From positions 1 through 22,784 of IMG/VR virus record IMGVR_UViG_3300022743_000269: a DNA stretch of 22,784 bases; one strand, 5' to 3'. The first letter of the stretch is position 1, and every line of letters begins with the position of its first letter. Shown here one piece after another: positions 1-7,641 of the stretch. The DNA is from a virus. Below the pieces are notes generated by a model. It worked only from the letters and a program-made list of their open reading frames with translations, ran no database searches and was not told the DNA's origin. The position numbers and the translations under genes are program-made.

Positions 1-134
1 ACGCCATGCCTGATCACATGAAGGTGGCCCCGCATGGGGTCGTGCTCGAAGTCATGACGGCCACAGATGTTGCCTGTGTAGAACACACCTGCGTGAAGCG
101 AGAAATGGCGCAGCAAAGAGTCGAGGGCGTTCAT
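1..134 (-). CDS. AraC-family transcriptional regulator, N-terminal cupin part (cut by window edge)
   Basis: Reading the minus strand from an ATG at 134 gives 44 codons that run off the window. The peptide begins MNALDSLLRHFSLHAGVFYTG and continues with NICGRHDF and GHLHVIRHG. This matches the start of the cupin-type sensor domain of AraC regulators, where a short helix is followed by G-V-F-x-x-G-x-x-C-G and then an H-x-H/L-x-R-x-G strand. The DNA-binding half would lie left of the window. It is the only gene here that looks like ordinary chromosome, so it may mark the host side of an integration junction. The family call rests on only 44 residues, so it is moderately secure. Confidence 0.6.
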   Translation of the reverse strand, partial: MNALDSLLRHFSLHAGVFYTGNICGRHDFEHDPMRGHLHVIRHG

Positions 135-890
135 TGCGCGAGACGATAGGTATATAAAATTACAATATAACTCACAAAAATATCATTCCATCTGCTCCAT
201 CACTGTCTTAGGACGCAACCTGAGCTCTGGATAACTATTGGGACAAGCAAATAACGTTATCCGGCGCTCCAAAGACACCATCTCCTGGATGTCAACCTCT
301 GAATGACTGCATTGTTCGATTACAAAAGTCGGCAATGGGTCGGCAACTGTCGGTTACAAGCTCACTGCAATGGTCTACTGCCAACTTCAACCCGTTCCCG
401 TTATCGGCCACATGATAGTGACGTGTTTTCCGATCAGGCTGACAAATTTCCGCTGGGTCAATACACACGGCCAGTAGGTCGTGGTGAGTGTGATGTACTG
501 CGACGATAGTCACAAGCGACTCTTTACTTTGGACCTAATGAATAGCCGAAAGTCCTTTGAACGGTGGCGAGAATTTTTTGCAACACTATGAACCACCGGC
601 CCGATGTCAGCCTGATGGCTGTGGATCAGATCCCTCCGCGAGCTAGGTTGATGGGGCACCGGTCTGCTGTGGTTCCGAAAGCGGACCACTTCAGATTTAC
701 CGGGTACCCGTCTGCAATCAGCCTTGAGCACGCATTGCCAATATGGCGCTCAGAGTACAGCGGAAATGATCTGGTGTAACTAATGGACACAGGCTGAATT
801 TACAGTCCAGAACGTTTTGAACCAATAAAGTTCACTGCAACCCTGGTGAGACCAGTAAAAATTGTGCGGCCAGCATTGGAGTCTTCCTTG
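135..890. other. Non-coding gap with AT-rich start; possible prophage/host boundary
   Basis: About 750 bases have no convincing gene. Bases 150-190 are markedly AT-rich and lie just upstream of the AraC-type gene, so they probably hold its promoter. Beyond 290 several frames of 60-75 codons are open on both strands. They overlap each other, lack ribosome binding sites and give histidine/arginine/serine-rich peptides without recognisable motifs. I see no tRNA, insertion sequence or terminator. An attachment site for the recombinase encoded at 4042-5385 could be here, but the matching copy would be outside the window. Confidence 0.45.
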
Positions 891-2216
891 TCAGACTGCA
901 GTAGCCATTGCCTTGAATACTGCATCTCGCATCCTGGCCGCCGCTGGTGCGAATTTAGCCCACTCAGGCTTTTCTGCGATGACACGCTGCGCTTGCTCAT
1001 CGCTCAATGTGTAGAGCTCTCGTTGTTGAAAATTCTGAGCGAAGTGCGGAAGTTTGACGACCTTCAGGCCTAATTCAAGCAGGGTATTGATGATGGATTT
1101 GTTCCCAAGCTGTAATTCGTGCAGTGCGTCCCAGCCAGGATCGCCGAAGATGACCACCCATTTCAAGGTGGGATAGGAACTCAGTTCCTTCACCAAGCGC
1201 GTGGTCGCGCAGTTTCGTGCGGCTGGACTTGAGGCGATGTCGGGCGCCTTGAATTTGTAATTCTCGTCCACCATCAAACAACATTTGACAATCGAAGTCG
1301 TCAAGATGTCATGGTTATCGTTCAGATCGCCCTGCAGCGTCAGACCAATGTGCTGGGCCAGCCCATGGGCCGAAAGAATCTGCTTGATTACAGTTTGTGC
1401 GCCAGCAAATGCTGCCTTACTTGCCGCTGCTGGCAAGTCCATGGTTGAAAGATATTCTGCAAATTTTTCGATCTGTCCACCCGGCGTGATGCCCACAAGA
1501 GCAATCAAAGGATGTTCGGGGCGATTGCCAAGAGGAGAAAATCGCAGGCGTTTGCTACCTTCCCTGGCCATGGTCAGATCATCGATTGAAAAGGATCCAG
1601 CCCCAATCGAGCCATTGCCTTGGCAGCAATGGTCAGCAAAGTTGATTGACTCAATAGTGCGGAAAAATCGAGGTGTTGCGGGAAATGTCTGAGAAGCAGC
1701 TGCTTGTGTCTGCGCACGAGGCATAGAAACTTCAAGCGCAGGCGGCATGGTCGGAGCAAGGGCTTTAACTGCCTTCCCTGCAGCGGGTGAGGCGAGCGAT
1801 GACGCAGATGCCATCCGAACAGGAGCTTCCGGCTGGACTCCACCCTTCACCCAATCCAGATAGTCCGGATGAAGCCAGTAGCCGCGTATCGAGCTTCCGC
1901 TCAGATACAGGGTGTTCTGCTGCCCCTCCTTTGGTCCGCCTTTTGCACGAGTGCGCACCCCCTTTCCGTTCATCACCACTTCTTGGACCAGCGTCTTCAA
2001 ATCCGCAGTGAAATGCGCAGCCGAAGTGTCATTGCCTTTGCCTGTTGGGTGAATGGCAAACCCGCGACGGCCATCTCTGGCGTTGATGATGCGCGGCACG
2101 CGCCGGAATCCGTCACGGTCAATGAGGTAGAAGGTCTCTTCCGAGTGTTCGGGCGAAGGAATTGTCATTTGGTGTTCATCTGTTTGATTAGACATAGCGC
2201 GCTTATGCATCTGCAT
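891..2216 (-). CDS. Two-domain protein with C-terminal uracil-DNA-glycosylase-like fold
   Basis: 441 aa. The N-terminal part (about 25-126) is compact and unknown to me; it includes LIDRDGFRRVPRI, GVRTRAKGGPKEGQ and a GYWLHPDYLDWV strand. Residues 127-180 are an Ala/Pro linker. Residues 185-400 follow the pattern of an uncharacterised branch of the uracil-DNA-glycosylase superfamily: a first active-site-like loop VGITPG (241-246), an AFAGAQTVIKQIL helix, NHDILTTSIVKCCL (301-314), WVVIFGDPGWDAL (353-365) and an LPHFAQN loop (389-395) where canonical enzymes have HPS. Base excision is therefore possible but unproven. The start is uncertain: ATGs at 2216, 2195 and 2168 all lack a good ribosome binding site. 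It lies 92 bases downstream of the DUF4258 gene on the same strand. Confidence 0.7.
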   Translation of the reverse strand: MQMHKRAMSNQTDEHQMTIPSPEHSEETFYLIDRDGFRRVPRIINARDGRRGFAIHPTGKGNDTSAAHFTADLKTLVQEVVMNGKGVRTRAKGGPKEGQQNTLYLSGSSIRGYWLHPDYLDWVKGGVQPEAPVRMASASSLASPAAGKAVKALAPTMPPALEVSMPRAQTQAAASQTFPATPRFFRTIESINFADHCCQGNGSIGAGSFSIDDLTMAREGSKRLRFSPLGNRPEHPLIALVGITPGGQIEKFAEYLSTMDLPAAASKAAFAGAQTVIKQILSAHGLAQHIGLTLQGDLNDNHDILTTSIVKCCLMVDENYKFKAPDIASSPAARNCATTRLVKELSSYPTLKWVVIFGDPGWDALHELQLGNKSIINTLLELGLKVVKLPHFAQNFQQRELYTLSDEQAQRVIAEKPEWAKFAPAAARMRDAVFKAMATAV

Positions 2217-2308
2217 TTGCCATTTGTGCTGGTCCTGGCGTGATACCCACGAGAACGATCCGTGCGTTCGGATTTATGTATTCGAACGGCGGCTAATTGA
2301 CCTGAGTT

Positions 2309-2581
2309 TCAGGCTCTGTAGCCCGTGCTGCGCACCTTACGATCCTGGTGCATGACTGTGATAACGGATTCCTGTTCGGATTTGACGATTGCCACTGAGC
2401 CAAGGCGGTCCAGGGCTGCTCGAATTTTTCGGATGGTTTCTTCAGGAACGTAAGACAAGTAGCTCCCACCTTTTTGGAGGCGATCTTCCCCGAAGAAGTG
2501 GATCAGCTGAATTTGCATCTCCGAGATGCCTCGTTGCTGCATGCGCTCCTTGGCATGACGTGTTGCAAGAAGATGGTTCAT
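2309..2581 (-). CDS. DUF4258-like small protein, candidate toxin
   Basis: 90 aa. It opens with TRHAKERMQQRGIS, the basic RHAxxRxxxRGI signature of DUF4258 proteins, and ends with VITVMHQDRKVRSTG, the usual C-terminal strand. The length is typical. A strong ribosome binding site (GAGGAG) sits 6 bases before the ATG at 2581 and overlaps the end of the upstream HTH gene, so the two are translated together. DUF4258 and the similarly sized BrnT/RelE-type families often pair with DNA-binding partners. That makes a toxin role reasonable here, but no catalytic residues can be assigned from sequence alone. Confidence 0.65.
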   Translation of the reverse strand: MNHLLATRHAKERMQQRGISEMQIQLIHFFGEDRLQKGGSYLSYVPEETIRKIRAALDRLGSVAIVKSEQESVITVMHQDRKVRSTGYRA

Positions 2582-2591
2582 AGTGGTCTCC

Positions 2592-3488
2592 TCACTTCAT
2601 TGAATCAGACAAGGTTTCAAGCTCTTGTGTAAAAAAGACACGCATGACGCATTCAAGGAGCGCCTTGCGGCTGAGCTGATACAAGTCCGCCACCCTAAAT
2701 ACAGCGTCCAGTGGGAGCGTGAAGACACCTGCTTCCATTTGCTGGATCGTGTTCGCCGTTGCACACGGATGGAAGATGGTCAACTTTTGACCGCCGTCAG
2801 CCAAGCCAATCCGTTCACGCTGTTTTTTCAAGAAGGCACCAAAGTCAGGTGCGGTTCGGATGTCTTCGAGGGCCAGATTTTCTGAGCTGTTGCTCACTAC
2901 CGTAGGTTTGAAGCCTTTACGACCATACAGCCAGCGACGGGCCATCGAGTTGTCGATAACGCCTTGCTCAACTATTAAATCGCCAGCACTGACGGCATTA
3001 CGCACTGTCCGAATGTCAATGTTGGCCAGAAGGGCGATACGTTCTATGCTTAGAGGAGCACCATCGTCTAGCCCATATCGGGCATCACCCATCGTGAGAA
3101 TCTCAAACCATTCTTCCGATACCCACATCATTTCGGTTTGAAGTAGCTTCAGGATGGATCCAGCATCCAGCACGATGCACTGCTCTTCTCTGCCCGCAGT
3201 GATGCCCTCCGTCGCATAGTCGTACAGTGCCATGAGTGTTTCCCAGGCATTCGATTCACGCAGTATTTGCTCTGCGTTCTTGTACGCATGAACCGGTTCC
3301 CCCAAGACTTGTTCGGCCATACCTTCCACACCGAAGAAGGTTTCCCAGTCCGTAACTGCCTGGCGGGTACAAGCGCAGAAGTTGTCAAACAGCGTTTGCT
3401 TGTTCCAGCGTTCGCTGGCACCGCTCTTGGTGAGGTTGGTCTTGCCAGGCTTGCTGGAGCGTTGTGATAATTTCTTGGAATTTGTCAT
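2592..3488 (-). CDS. Helix-turn-helix regulator, putative partner of the DUF4258 protein
   Basis: 298 aa from the ATG at 3488; a GTG at 3521 would add 11 residues, and neither start has a well-spaced ribosome binding site. The basic Ser/Lys-rich N-terminus is followed by a helical region. A first HTH-like segment, SIERIALLANIDIRTVRNAVSAGDL, has the shape of a terminal-recognition or MerR-like helix pair. A second segment near the C-terminus has FLKKQRERIGL and TIQQMEAGVFTLPLDAVFRVADLY, the pattern of an XRE-type HTH. It is first in a two-gene operon; its stop precedes the DUF4258 start by 10 bases. A transcriptional autoregulator or antitoxin is the simplest reading. It is large for an antitoxin, so it could instead be a phage or element repressor. 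Confidence 0.6.
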   Translation of the reverse strand: MTNSKKLSQRSSKPGKTNLTKSGASERWNKQTLFDNFCACTRQAVTDWETFFGVEGMAEQVLGEPVHAYKNAEQILRESNAWETLMALYDYATEGITAGREEQCIVLDAGSILKLLQTEMMWVSEEWFEILTMGDARYGLDDGAPLSIERIALLANIDIRTVRNAVSAGDLIVEQGVIDNSMARRWLYGRKGFKPTVVSNSSENLALEDIRTAPDFGAFLKKQRERIGLADGGQKLTIFHPCATANTIQQMEAGVFTLPLDAVFRVADLYQLSRKALLECVMRVFFTQELETLSDSMK

Positions 3489-3601
3489 GTGAAAATCATA
3501 GCGCAATTTTTCCTGCTGCACAAATATTTATGTGAATTTCAAGGAAATTGTCATTTGACGGAGATTTGCCTCCCTTCTGCGTGTTTTTTAGTTGCTGCTG
3601 C
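3489..3601. other. AT-rich intergenic segment between recombinase operon and HTH gene
   Basis: 113 bases between the end of the recombination operon and the HTH regulator, both on the minus strand. It is much richer in A and T than the flanking genes and has several T runs. It probably carries the promoter for the HTH/DUF4258 pair, although I find no -35/-10 pair close to consensus. It is also a possible attachment-site location, because it directly follows the recombinase operon. Confidence 0.3.
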
Positions 3602-4045
3602 CTATGGAGTTCTATTGGTGTTGGTTAGTGGAAATTGTTCACACCACAGATTGGGCAGAACATTACGTGTGATCCACATCATGCTGACCTGCTGAGGCTG
3701 TTTCCCCTCAAGAATATTCATCACCAGCGATGGATCCAGCAGCGTCAGTCTCAACAGTTCGTTGACTGTGCTCGGGTCAAGCTCTTCCAGCTTGGCAATT
3801 TCTGAGCCGCTGCGGACCTCACCAGCATCCAGCAGTCGCTGCCAGTAGTGGGCCCGAGCGAGTCCCTGGAGCAGTGCAATTTGGCTGCTCTTCTCTATGC
3901 ACTCGCCATTCAAGTGACCTTCGGGCATTTCGGGTGTCATCACAACTGTTTTGATGCCCGGACGGCGCTTGAGCTTGAAGGGGGTGCGCGTGGTGATCCG
4001 AAAGGTGTCGTCGCTCGTAATGTCGCTGACGGTCATGTCGCTCAT
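3602..4045 (-). CDS. Recombinase-associated ParB-HTH-like small protein
   Basis: 147 aa, last gene of the recombination operon. Residues 60-115 contain LARAHYWQRLLDAGEVRSGSE followed by IAKLEELDPSTVNELLRLTLLDPSLV and ILEGKQP. This helical, HTH-bearing pattern is characteristic of small proteins encoded just after serine recombinases in proteobacterial phages and islands, and it resembles the HTH of ParB/KorB. Its ATG overlaps the recombinase stop (ATGA at 4042-4045), so translation is coupled. A DNA-binding recombination accessory or directionality factor is a plausible role, but this is inference. The last 25 residues (WCEQFPLTNTNRTP end) have no clear conservation signal. Confidence 0.75.
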   Translation of the reverse strand: MSDMTVSDITSDDTFRITTRTPFKLKRRPGIKTVVMTPEMPEGHLNGECIEKSSQIALLQGLARAHYWQRLLDAGEVRSGSEIAKLEELDPSTVNELLRLTLLDPSLVMNILEGKQPQQVSMMWITRNVLPNLWCEQFPLTNTNRTP

Positions 4046-5385
4046 GCGGGCATCTCCAGTTCCAGCATCTCTGCCCCCGTTGTTTTGGGCTTCATGGTTT
4101 CCAGCAGGGGGATCCAGTTATCTGTGCGCCAACTGACCTCAACCGTATCGTCCTCATGGAGCGTGATCCGTTCCACCAGGCTTCGGATGATGTGGCTTTT
4201 CACCTGATCAAAGTAGTTGTCCCAGATCTTCGCAGTGCGCTGCAAGATGAGCACGACCGCCTGCGGTTCTGGAATGCCAGGATTGATGGACTGGATGCGA
4301 TGCCAGTATTGGTTGAGCATCGTGCCCGAGCGCAGAAAATCAAGCACCTGCTTGGTCACTTCTTGTTCGATGGGTTCAGCCGGTTGATTCGGAATACTGC
4401 TCTGGCTGGCACCTTCGTGCATCTTCTTGTTGTGCACGTAGTATCGATAGATCTTCCCAGATTTTTTTTGTGTCGCCATTGGCAGGTACAGGTCACCGCC
4501 AGGGCTGTAGATCAGACCACGTAACAGGAACTCGGTGCGCGCCTTCATGGCCCAGGTGGCCTGGCTCTTAGCCTCGCTTGTGCGTGCCATCATCTCTTGC
4601 ACGCAGTCCCATTTGGCCTGGTCAATCAAGGGCTGGTGGGCCCCAGCGTAGAACTGCCCCTTGTGCGAAATCATCCCGAGGTAAACCCGGTTTTTCAGGA
4701 CCTTGTGGAGTGATTGCTTGCAGAAATGCCGACCTGATTTCGTCAAGCGATTTTGTTCCTTCATTTGCTGGACCATCAGCGTGGTGGAGCCCGTGCTGGC
4801 GTATGTGTCAAAGATCCAGTTCACGGTTTCTGAATCTTGAGGATCAATCAGCAGCTGACGGTCTTCAACCCGATAGCCCAGCGGCACCACGCCCCCCATC
4901 CACAACCCCTTGCGCTTGGAGGCGGCAATCTTGTCTCGGATGCGCTCGCCGGTCACTTCACGCTCAAACTGAGCAAACGACAGCAGCATATTGAGCATCA
5001 GGCGACCGGTTGATGTGGCCGAGTTGATCTGCTGAGTCACCGAGCTGAAGCTGACCTGGTGCTTGTCAAACACTTCAACCATCTTTGCGAAGTCAGCCAG
5101 GGAGCGTGAGAGACGGTCGATCTTGTAGACCACTACCATGTCCACCTTGCCTGCCTTGATGTCAGCCATCAAGCGCTTGAGACCTGGGCGCTCCATGTTC
5201 CCGCCCGAGTAGCCCGGATCCTCGTAGGTGTCTTGCACTGGGACCCAGCCCTCGTTGCGCTGACTGAGGACATAGGACAAGCCCGATTCGCGTTGTGCAT
5301 CGATGGAGTTGAATGACTGGTCCAGTCGCTCGTCAGAGGAAACACGGCAGTAGACCGCACATCGTTTGGGCGTCAGTATGCTCAT
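4042..5385 (-). CDS. Serine site-specific recombinase, putative integrase of the element
   Basis: 447 aa. The resolvase catalytic domain covers about residues 7-155. YCRVSSDE holds the nucleophilic serine (Ser16), followed by SIDAQRE, YEDPGYSGGNMERPGL and VVYKIDRLSRSLADF with the conserved Arg residues. The recombinase domain follows (PLGYRVEDRQLLIDP to about residue 310). The region that is usually a zinc ribbon reads LLRGLIYSPGGDLYLPM then KIYRYYV; the CxxC cysteines are absent. The start is the ATG at 5385, which overlaps the DUF2924 stop; the open frame extends upstream to 5760 but only as out-of-frame readthrough of that gene. At this length it is a short large-serine recombinase and the best candidate for integration and excision. 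Confidence 0.9.
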   Translation of the reverse strand: MSILTPKRCAVYCRVSSDERLDQSFNSIDAQRESGLSYVLSQRNEGWVPVQDTYEDPGYSGGNMERPGLKRLMADIKAGKVDMVVVYKIDRLSRSLADFAKMVEVFDKHQVSFSSVTQQINSATSTGRLMLNMLLSFAQFEREVTGERIRDKIAASKRKGLWMGGVVPLGYRVEDRQLLIDPQDSETVNWIFDTYASTGSTTLMVQQMKEQNRLTKSGRHFCKQSLHKVLKNRVYLGMISHKGQFYAGAHQPLIDQAKWDCVQEMMARTSEAKSQATWAMKARTEFLLRGLIYSPGGDLYLPMATQKKSGKIYRYYVHNKKMHEGASQSSIPNQPAEPIEQEVTKQVLDFLRSGTMLNQYWHRIQSINPGIPEPQAVVLILQRTAKIWDNYFDQVKSHIIRSLVERITLHEDDTVEVSWRTDNWIPLLETMKPKTTGAEMLELEMPA

Positions 5386-5864
5386 GCTTCCCCCTTGGCT
5401 TTCAGGCCGAAGAAGGCAGGTCCAGACCACTGTGTGCCGGTGATGGTCTTGGCGATGGCAGACAAGCTGCCGTAAATCTGCCGGTTGTATTCGTAGCGGC
5501 CGTCGGCCAGCACTTGAACTCGGTATTCCTTGCCGTCGAATTCCCGAACCAGAGTTGCGCCGGGCATGGCCACCGCTTTGAGTGGAGTTTTGCTTTTGAT
5601 CTTGGAGAGTTGCTGGCCATAGTCGGCCAGCCTTTCCCGGGTGGACTGGGGAAGGGTGCCAAAGGCCAGTTCTTGAAATCGGTGAGACAGACGAGATGTC
5701 AAGAACTTGCGGTTGGGGTGAACCGGGCGGCGCGGAAAGTGCACATCCCAGACCTTCCAAAGCTCGGGCATCTTCAAGTCGTCAAGGGCTGCGACCTTGC
5801 GCTGGATGGCATTGAGTTGGTCGAGGCTGCGCTGTTCGCGTGGGGTGATGGATCGTTGCTTCAT
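5382..5864 (-). CDS. DUF2924 domain protein
   Basis: 160 aa, typical of the DUF2924 family. Visible landmarks are MPELWKVWDVHFPRRPVHPNR, the following FLTSRLSHRFQELAFG, then PGATLVREFDGKEYRVQVL and the C-terminal YGSLSAIAKTITGTQWSGP before AFFGL. Its molecular role is not established. In phages and islands it is regularly found directly upstream of a serine recombinase, as here, where its stop overlaps the recombinase ATG (ATGA at 5382-5385). The C-terminal block resembles a small DNA-binding fold, so an accessory role in recombination is a reasonable guess. Confidence 0.85.
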   Translation of the reverse strand: MKQRSITPREQRSLDQLNAIQRKVAALDDLKMPELWKVWDVHFPRRPVHPNRKFLTSRLSHRFQELAFGTLPQSTRERLADYGQQLSKIKSKTPLKAVAMPGATLVREFDGKEYRVQVLADGRYEYNRQIYGSLSAIAKTITGTQWSGPAFFGLKAKGEA

Positions 5865-6100
5865 GCGTGAACTCCTTGTTGTGTAGACGGGTTCACATTC
5901 ACGCTCTGCCAGGCATGGAAGTCCACGAACTCGTCGAGATCAGTGGCGTAAAGCTGACTGCTGTGGATTTCGCTCAGCATTTGGTGTTGACTGACAGCGC
6001 CTTGCGCCATCAGTTCGCTGATCTGCGACAGGGAGAGAAAACCGCTCTTTACAGAGCGTTTGCCGAGGTGGCTTGTGGAGGGGTTCAGGTGGGCTGTCAT
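5861..6100 (-). CDS. Small hypothetical protein, first gene of the recombination operon
   Basis: 79 aa from the ATG at 6100 (starts MTAHLNPSTSHLGKRSVKS). I do not recognise a family. The segment FLSLSQISELMAQGAVSQHQMLSEI could form a helix pair, and DLDEFVDFHAWQ is acidic and aromatic. Reality is supported by the ATGA overlap of its stop with the DUF2924 start (5861-5864), continuing the coupling seen across the operon. A GTG at 6190 in the same frame would add 30 residues of lower-quality sequence. Neither start has a clear ribosome binding site. Confidence 0.55.
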   Translation of the reverse strand: MTAHLNPSTSHLGKRSVKSGFLSLSQISELMAQGAVSQHQMLSEIHSSQLYATDLDEFVDFHAWQSVNVNPSTQQGVHA

Positions 6101-6262
6101 TGGTAGAGGATTTGGTGAAAAAACCGTCCATAAATCGTATGAGCGAGCCCCTCCAGAGGTAACGTGTTTTGGCGGGTCATTGGGGGACACGAGCTGGAAA
6201 CCCGCATAAATCCTGGATCTTTTGAGCCAAGGCCAGCAGCCAAGCGGCTTGGATATGCACTT

Positions 6263-6290
6263 TTGACAAACCTGTAAAAAGCTGTATATT
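6263..6290 (+). promoter_or_regulatory. Predicted sigma70 promoter for the 6391 gene
   Basis: A perfect -35 TTGACA at 6263-6268 is followed, after 16 bases, by TATATT at 6285-6290 (five of six consensus bases). It points towards the 413-aa gene at 6391, about 100 bases downstream. The minus strand of the same stretch has a weaker pair, TTTACA (6273-6278) and TATCCA (6250-6255) spaced 17 bases, which could drive the recombinase operon. Divergent promoters would then overlap. Confidence 0.6.
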
Positions 6291-6297
6291 TATCCAG
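6282..6297. promoter_or_regulatory. LexA (SOS) box-like operator
   Basis: The 16-mer CTGTATATTTATCCAG fits the CTG-N10-CAG rule of the gamma/betaproteobacterial LexA box, with the typical alternating A/T centre. It overlaps the -10 element of the promoter at 6263-6290, the right place for repression. It could also occlude the weaker promoter towards the recombinase operon. The pattern match is seen in the sequence; SOS control is inferred. Confidence 0.5.
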
Positions 6298-6390
6298 CAA
6301 TCCGGCAAAACTCATCCCAAGCCCCAGGTCTTCAGATCAGGGGTTGAGACGCCTCATTGCCAAAACAAACAACAACAAAGGAGACAACGA

Positions 6391-7632
6391 ATGAGCCGCC
6401 CTCAGACCTACGCCGACATCTTGTTGAACCTGCCTGTCGACGACACCCTCAAAACCTTCATCGAACGCCACACTCTGCCTATGCCCGAGGGCTGGATATG
6501 GCATGACTCGATCCAAGCCTCCAAGAGCCTGATCGGCTTGATTCAGTTGCATCCGAATGCCGCCATGCGTGATCGCATCGTGGCCGGTTTGCTTGCCAGC
6601 ACGCTGCTGGCTCATCCTTTGGGTAAGCAGGCAATGTTTCAGGCTGCGCATGACCGCCCGACGGAATTGATGGGGCTCATTGCCTGCAAGAGCGACTTGC
6701 ACCGGGCGTTCTGGTTGTATGTCCATCACCCGGCGCTGTTTGAAGCGGCGGCCGAAATCGAATATCTGGACCACCATGGTCAGCAAGCCCAACAGCACGA
6801 TCTTGGGATCAAGCATCCCATCGAGCGCGACGAGACCTCGATTGCTGCGTTCAGTGACGCCATCAAAGGTTTCTACCAGCGGGAGTTGGGGTGCGGTGAG
6901 GTTTGCGTGATCAATGTGCTGGACCGGGCGCGTGGCACGCAATTGATCTCTATCCACGCCAAGGACCTGGCCACTGCCAAGCTGGAGTTCGAGGGCAGTC
7001 AGTTGCAGCGACGGGTGGGCAGCCCAAACATCCACATGGTGCTGGAATACGCCCAGACCACTGGGGTGGCCCGCACCATCATCCGGGGCGGGGCGAAGTA
7101 CCACGCCATGTTGTGCGAGGCATTTGCCAAGCACTTGTTGGGCGTGGATGCCGATGCGCAGCGAATCCAAACACCTCGGCTTAATTTGTCCAACTTGCGC
7201 TTAGGCATGAATATTCCGCAGGCGATCAATGACGGTTTCGTTGGCCTGCAGGTCAAGAGTGTGACTGTCGTCAGTGGCTGTGGCCAACTCAAAATGGAAT
7301 GCACCGCCAGTGCGGCCAGCGATCAGCGCTGCGTGACGGATCTGCTGGCTGACTACTTTGGCTCAGAAAACCCACTCACCCGAGGGTGGTTGATTCAGGC
7401 GGCGGTACTCAATTTCTACCTTGCACCCATGCAGGGCAAGAGCCGCTGCTCAGTGGTCAGTTTGGAGATCACAAGCAAGGGGCGCCTGAACCTGCACAAG
7501 TTCGATGAAAAGCTGCGAGCTCAACTCGAGGGTTATCTGGTGCAGTTGGGGATCCTGAAAGGTCAGCAGGTGCTCCAACCTGATCCAGAGACTGCAAAGC
7601 TGAAGGTTCTGGTTGGTGGCTTGTTTGAGTGA
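6391..7632 (+). CDS. Hypothetical protein, probable SOS-box-controlled gene A
   Basis: 413 aa, family not recognised. It has no signal peptide, no membrane segment and no nucleotide-binding motif I can point to. The first 160 residues are helix-rich with many His/Trp/Leu (PEGWIWHDSIQASKSLIGLIQ; HRAFWLYVHHPALFEAAAEIEYLD). Residues 170-260 look more alpha/beta (CGEVCVINVLDRARGTQLISIH; MVLEYAQTTGVARTIIRGGAKYHAM). The tail ends KLKVLVGGLFE. A purine-rich AAAGGAGACAACGA precedes the ATG, a good ribosome binding site. It is first in a two-gene operon that diverges from the recombinase operon and has a CTG-N10-CAG site in its promoter. A cytosolic role linked to DNA damage or element mobility is only a guess. 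Confidence 0.75.
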   Translation: MSRPQTYADILLNLPVDDTLKTFIERHTLPMPEGWIWHDSIQASKSLIGLIQLHPNAAMRDRIVAGLLASTLLAHPLGKQAMFQAAHDRPTELMGLIACKSDLHRAFWLYVHHPALFEAAAEIEYLDHHGQQAQQHDLGIKHPIERDETSIAAFSDAIKGFYQRELGCGEVCVINVLDRARGTQLISIHAKDLATAKLEFEGSQLQRRVGSPNIHMVLEYAQTTGVARTIIRGGAKYHAMLCEAFAKHLLGVDADAQRIQTPRLNLSNLRLGMNIPQAINDGFVGLQVKSVTVVSGCGQLKMECTASAASDQRCVTDLLADYFGSENPLTRGWLIQAAVLNFYLAPMQGKSRCSVVSLEITSKGRLNLHKFDEKLRAQLEGYLVQLGILKGQQVLQPDPETAKLKVLVGGLFE

Positions 7633-7641
7633 GGAGCTTGA

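Noticed and set aside
292-779. Four small overlapping open frames on both strands
   Set aside because: No ribosome binding sites, no motifs, and mutual overlap; treated as non-coding.
844-858. CTGGT-GAG-ACCAG hairpin downstream of the UDG-like gene
   Set aside because: The adjoining T run is on the wrong side for transcription ending the minus-strand gene, and the stem is only five pairs.
2265-2288. Short inverted repeat CGTTCG/CGAACG between the DUF4258 and UDG-like genes
   Set aside because: Six-base arms with a 12-base loop and no T run are too weak to call a terminator or operator.
5386-5760. N-terminal extension of the serine recombinase
   Set aside because: It overlaps DUF2924 out of frame, is Pro/Ser/Arg-rich, and the ATGA-coupled ATG at 5385 begins right before the catalytic domain.
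6097-6315. Minus frame (72 codons, or 27 from the ATG at 6180) whose stop overlaps the 6100 start
   Set aside because: The ATGA overlap is tempting as a leader peptide, but the longer frame runs through the predicted promoter and LexA-like site, and neither start has a ribosome binding site.
6337-7170. A 277-codon minus-strand open frame
   Set aside because: Antisense to the well-formed 413-aa gene, which has a promoter and a ribosome binding site; low-complexity His/Gln composition.
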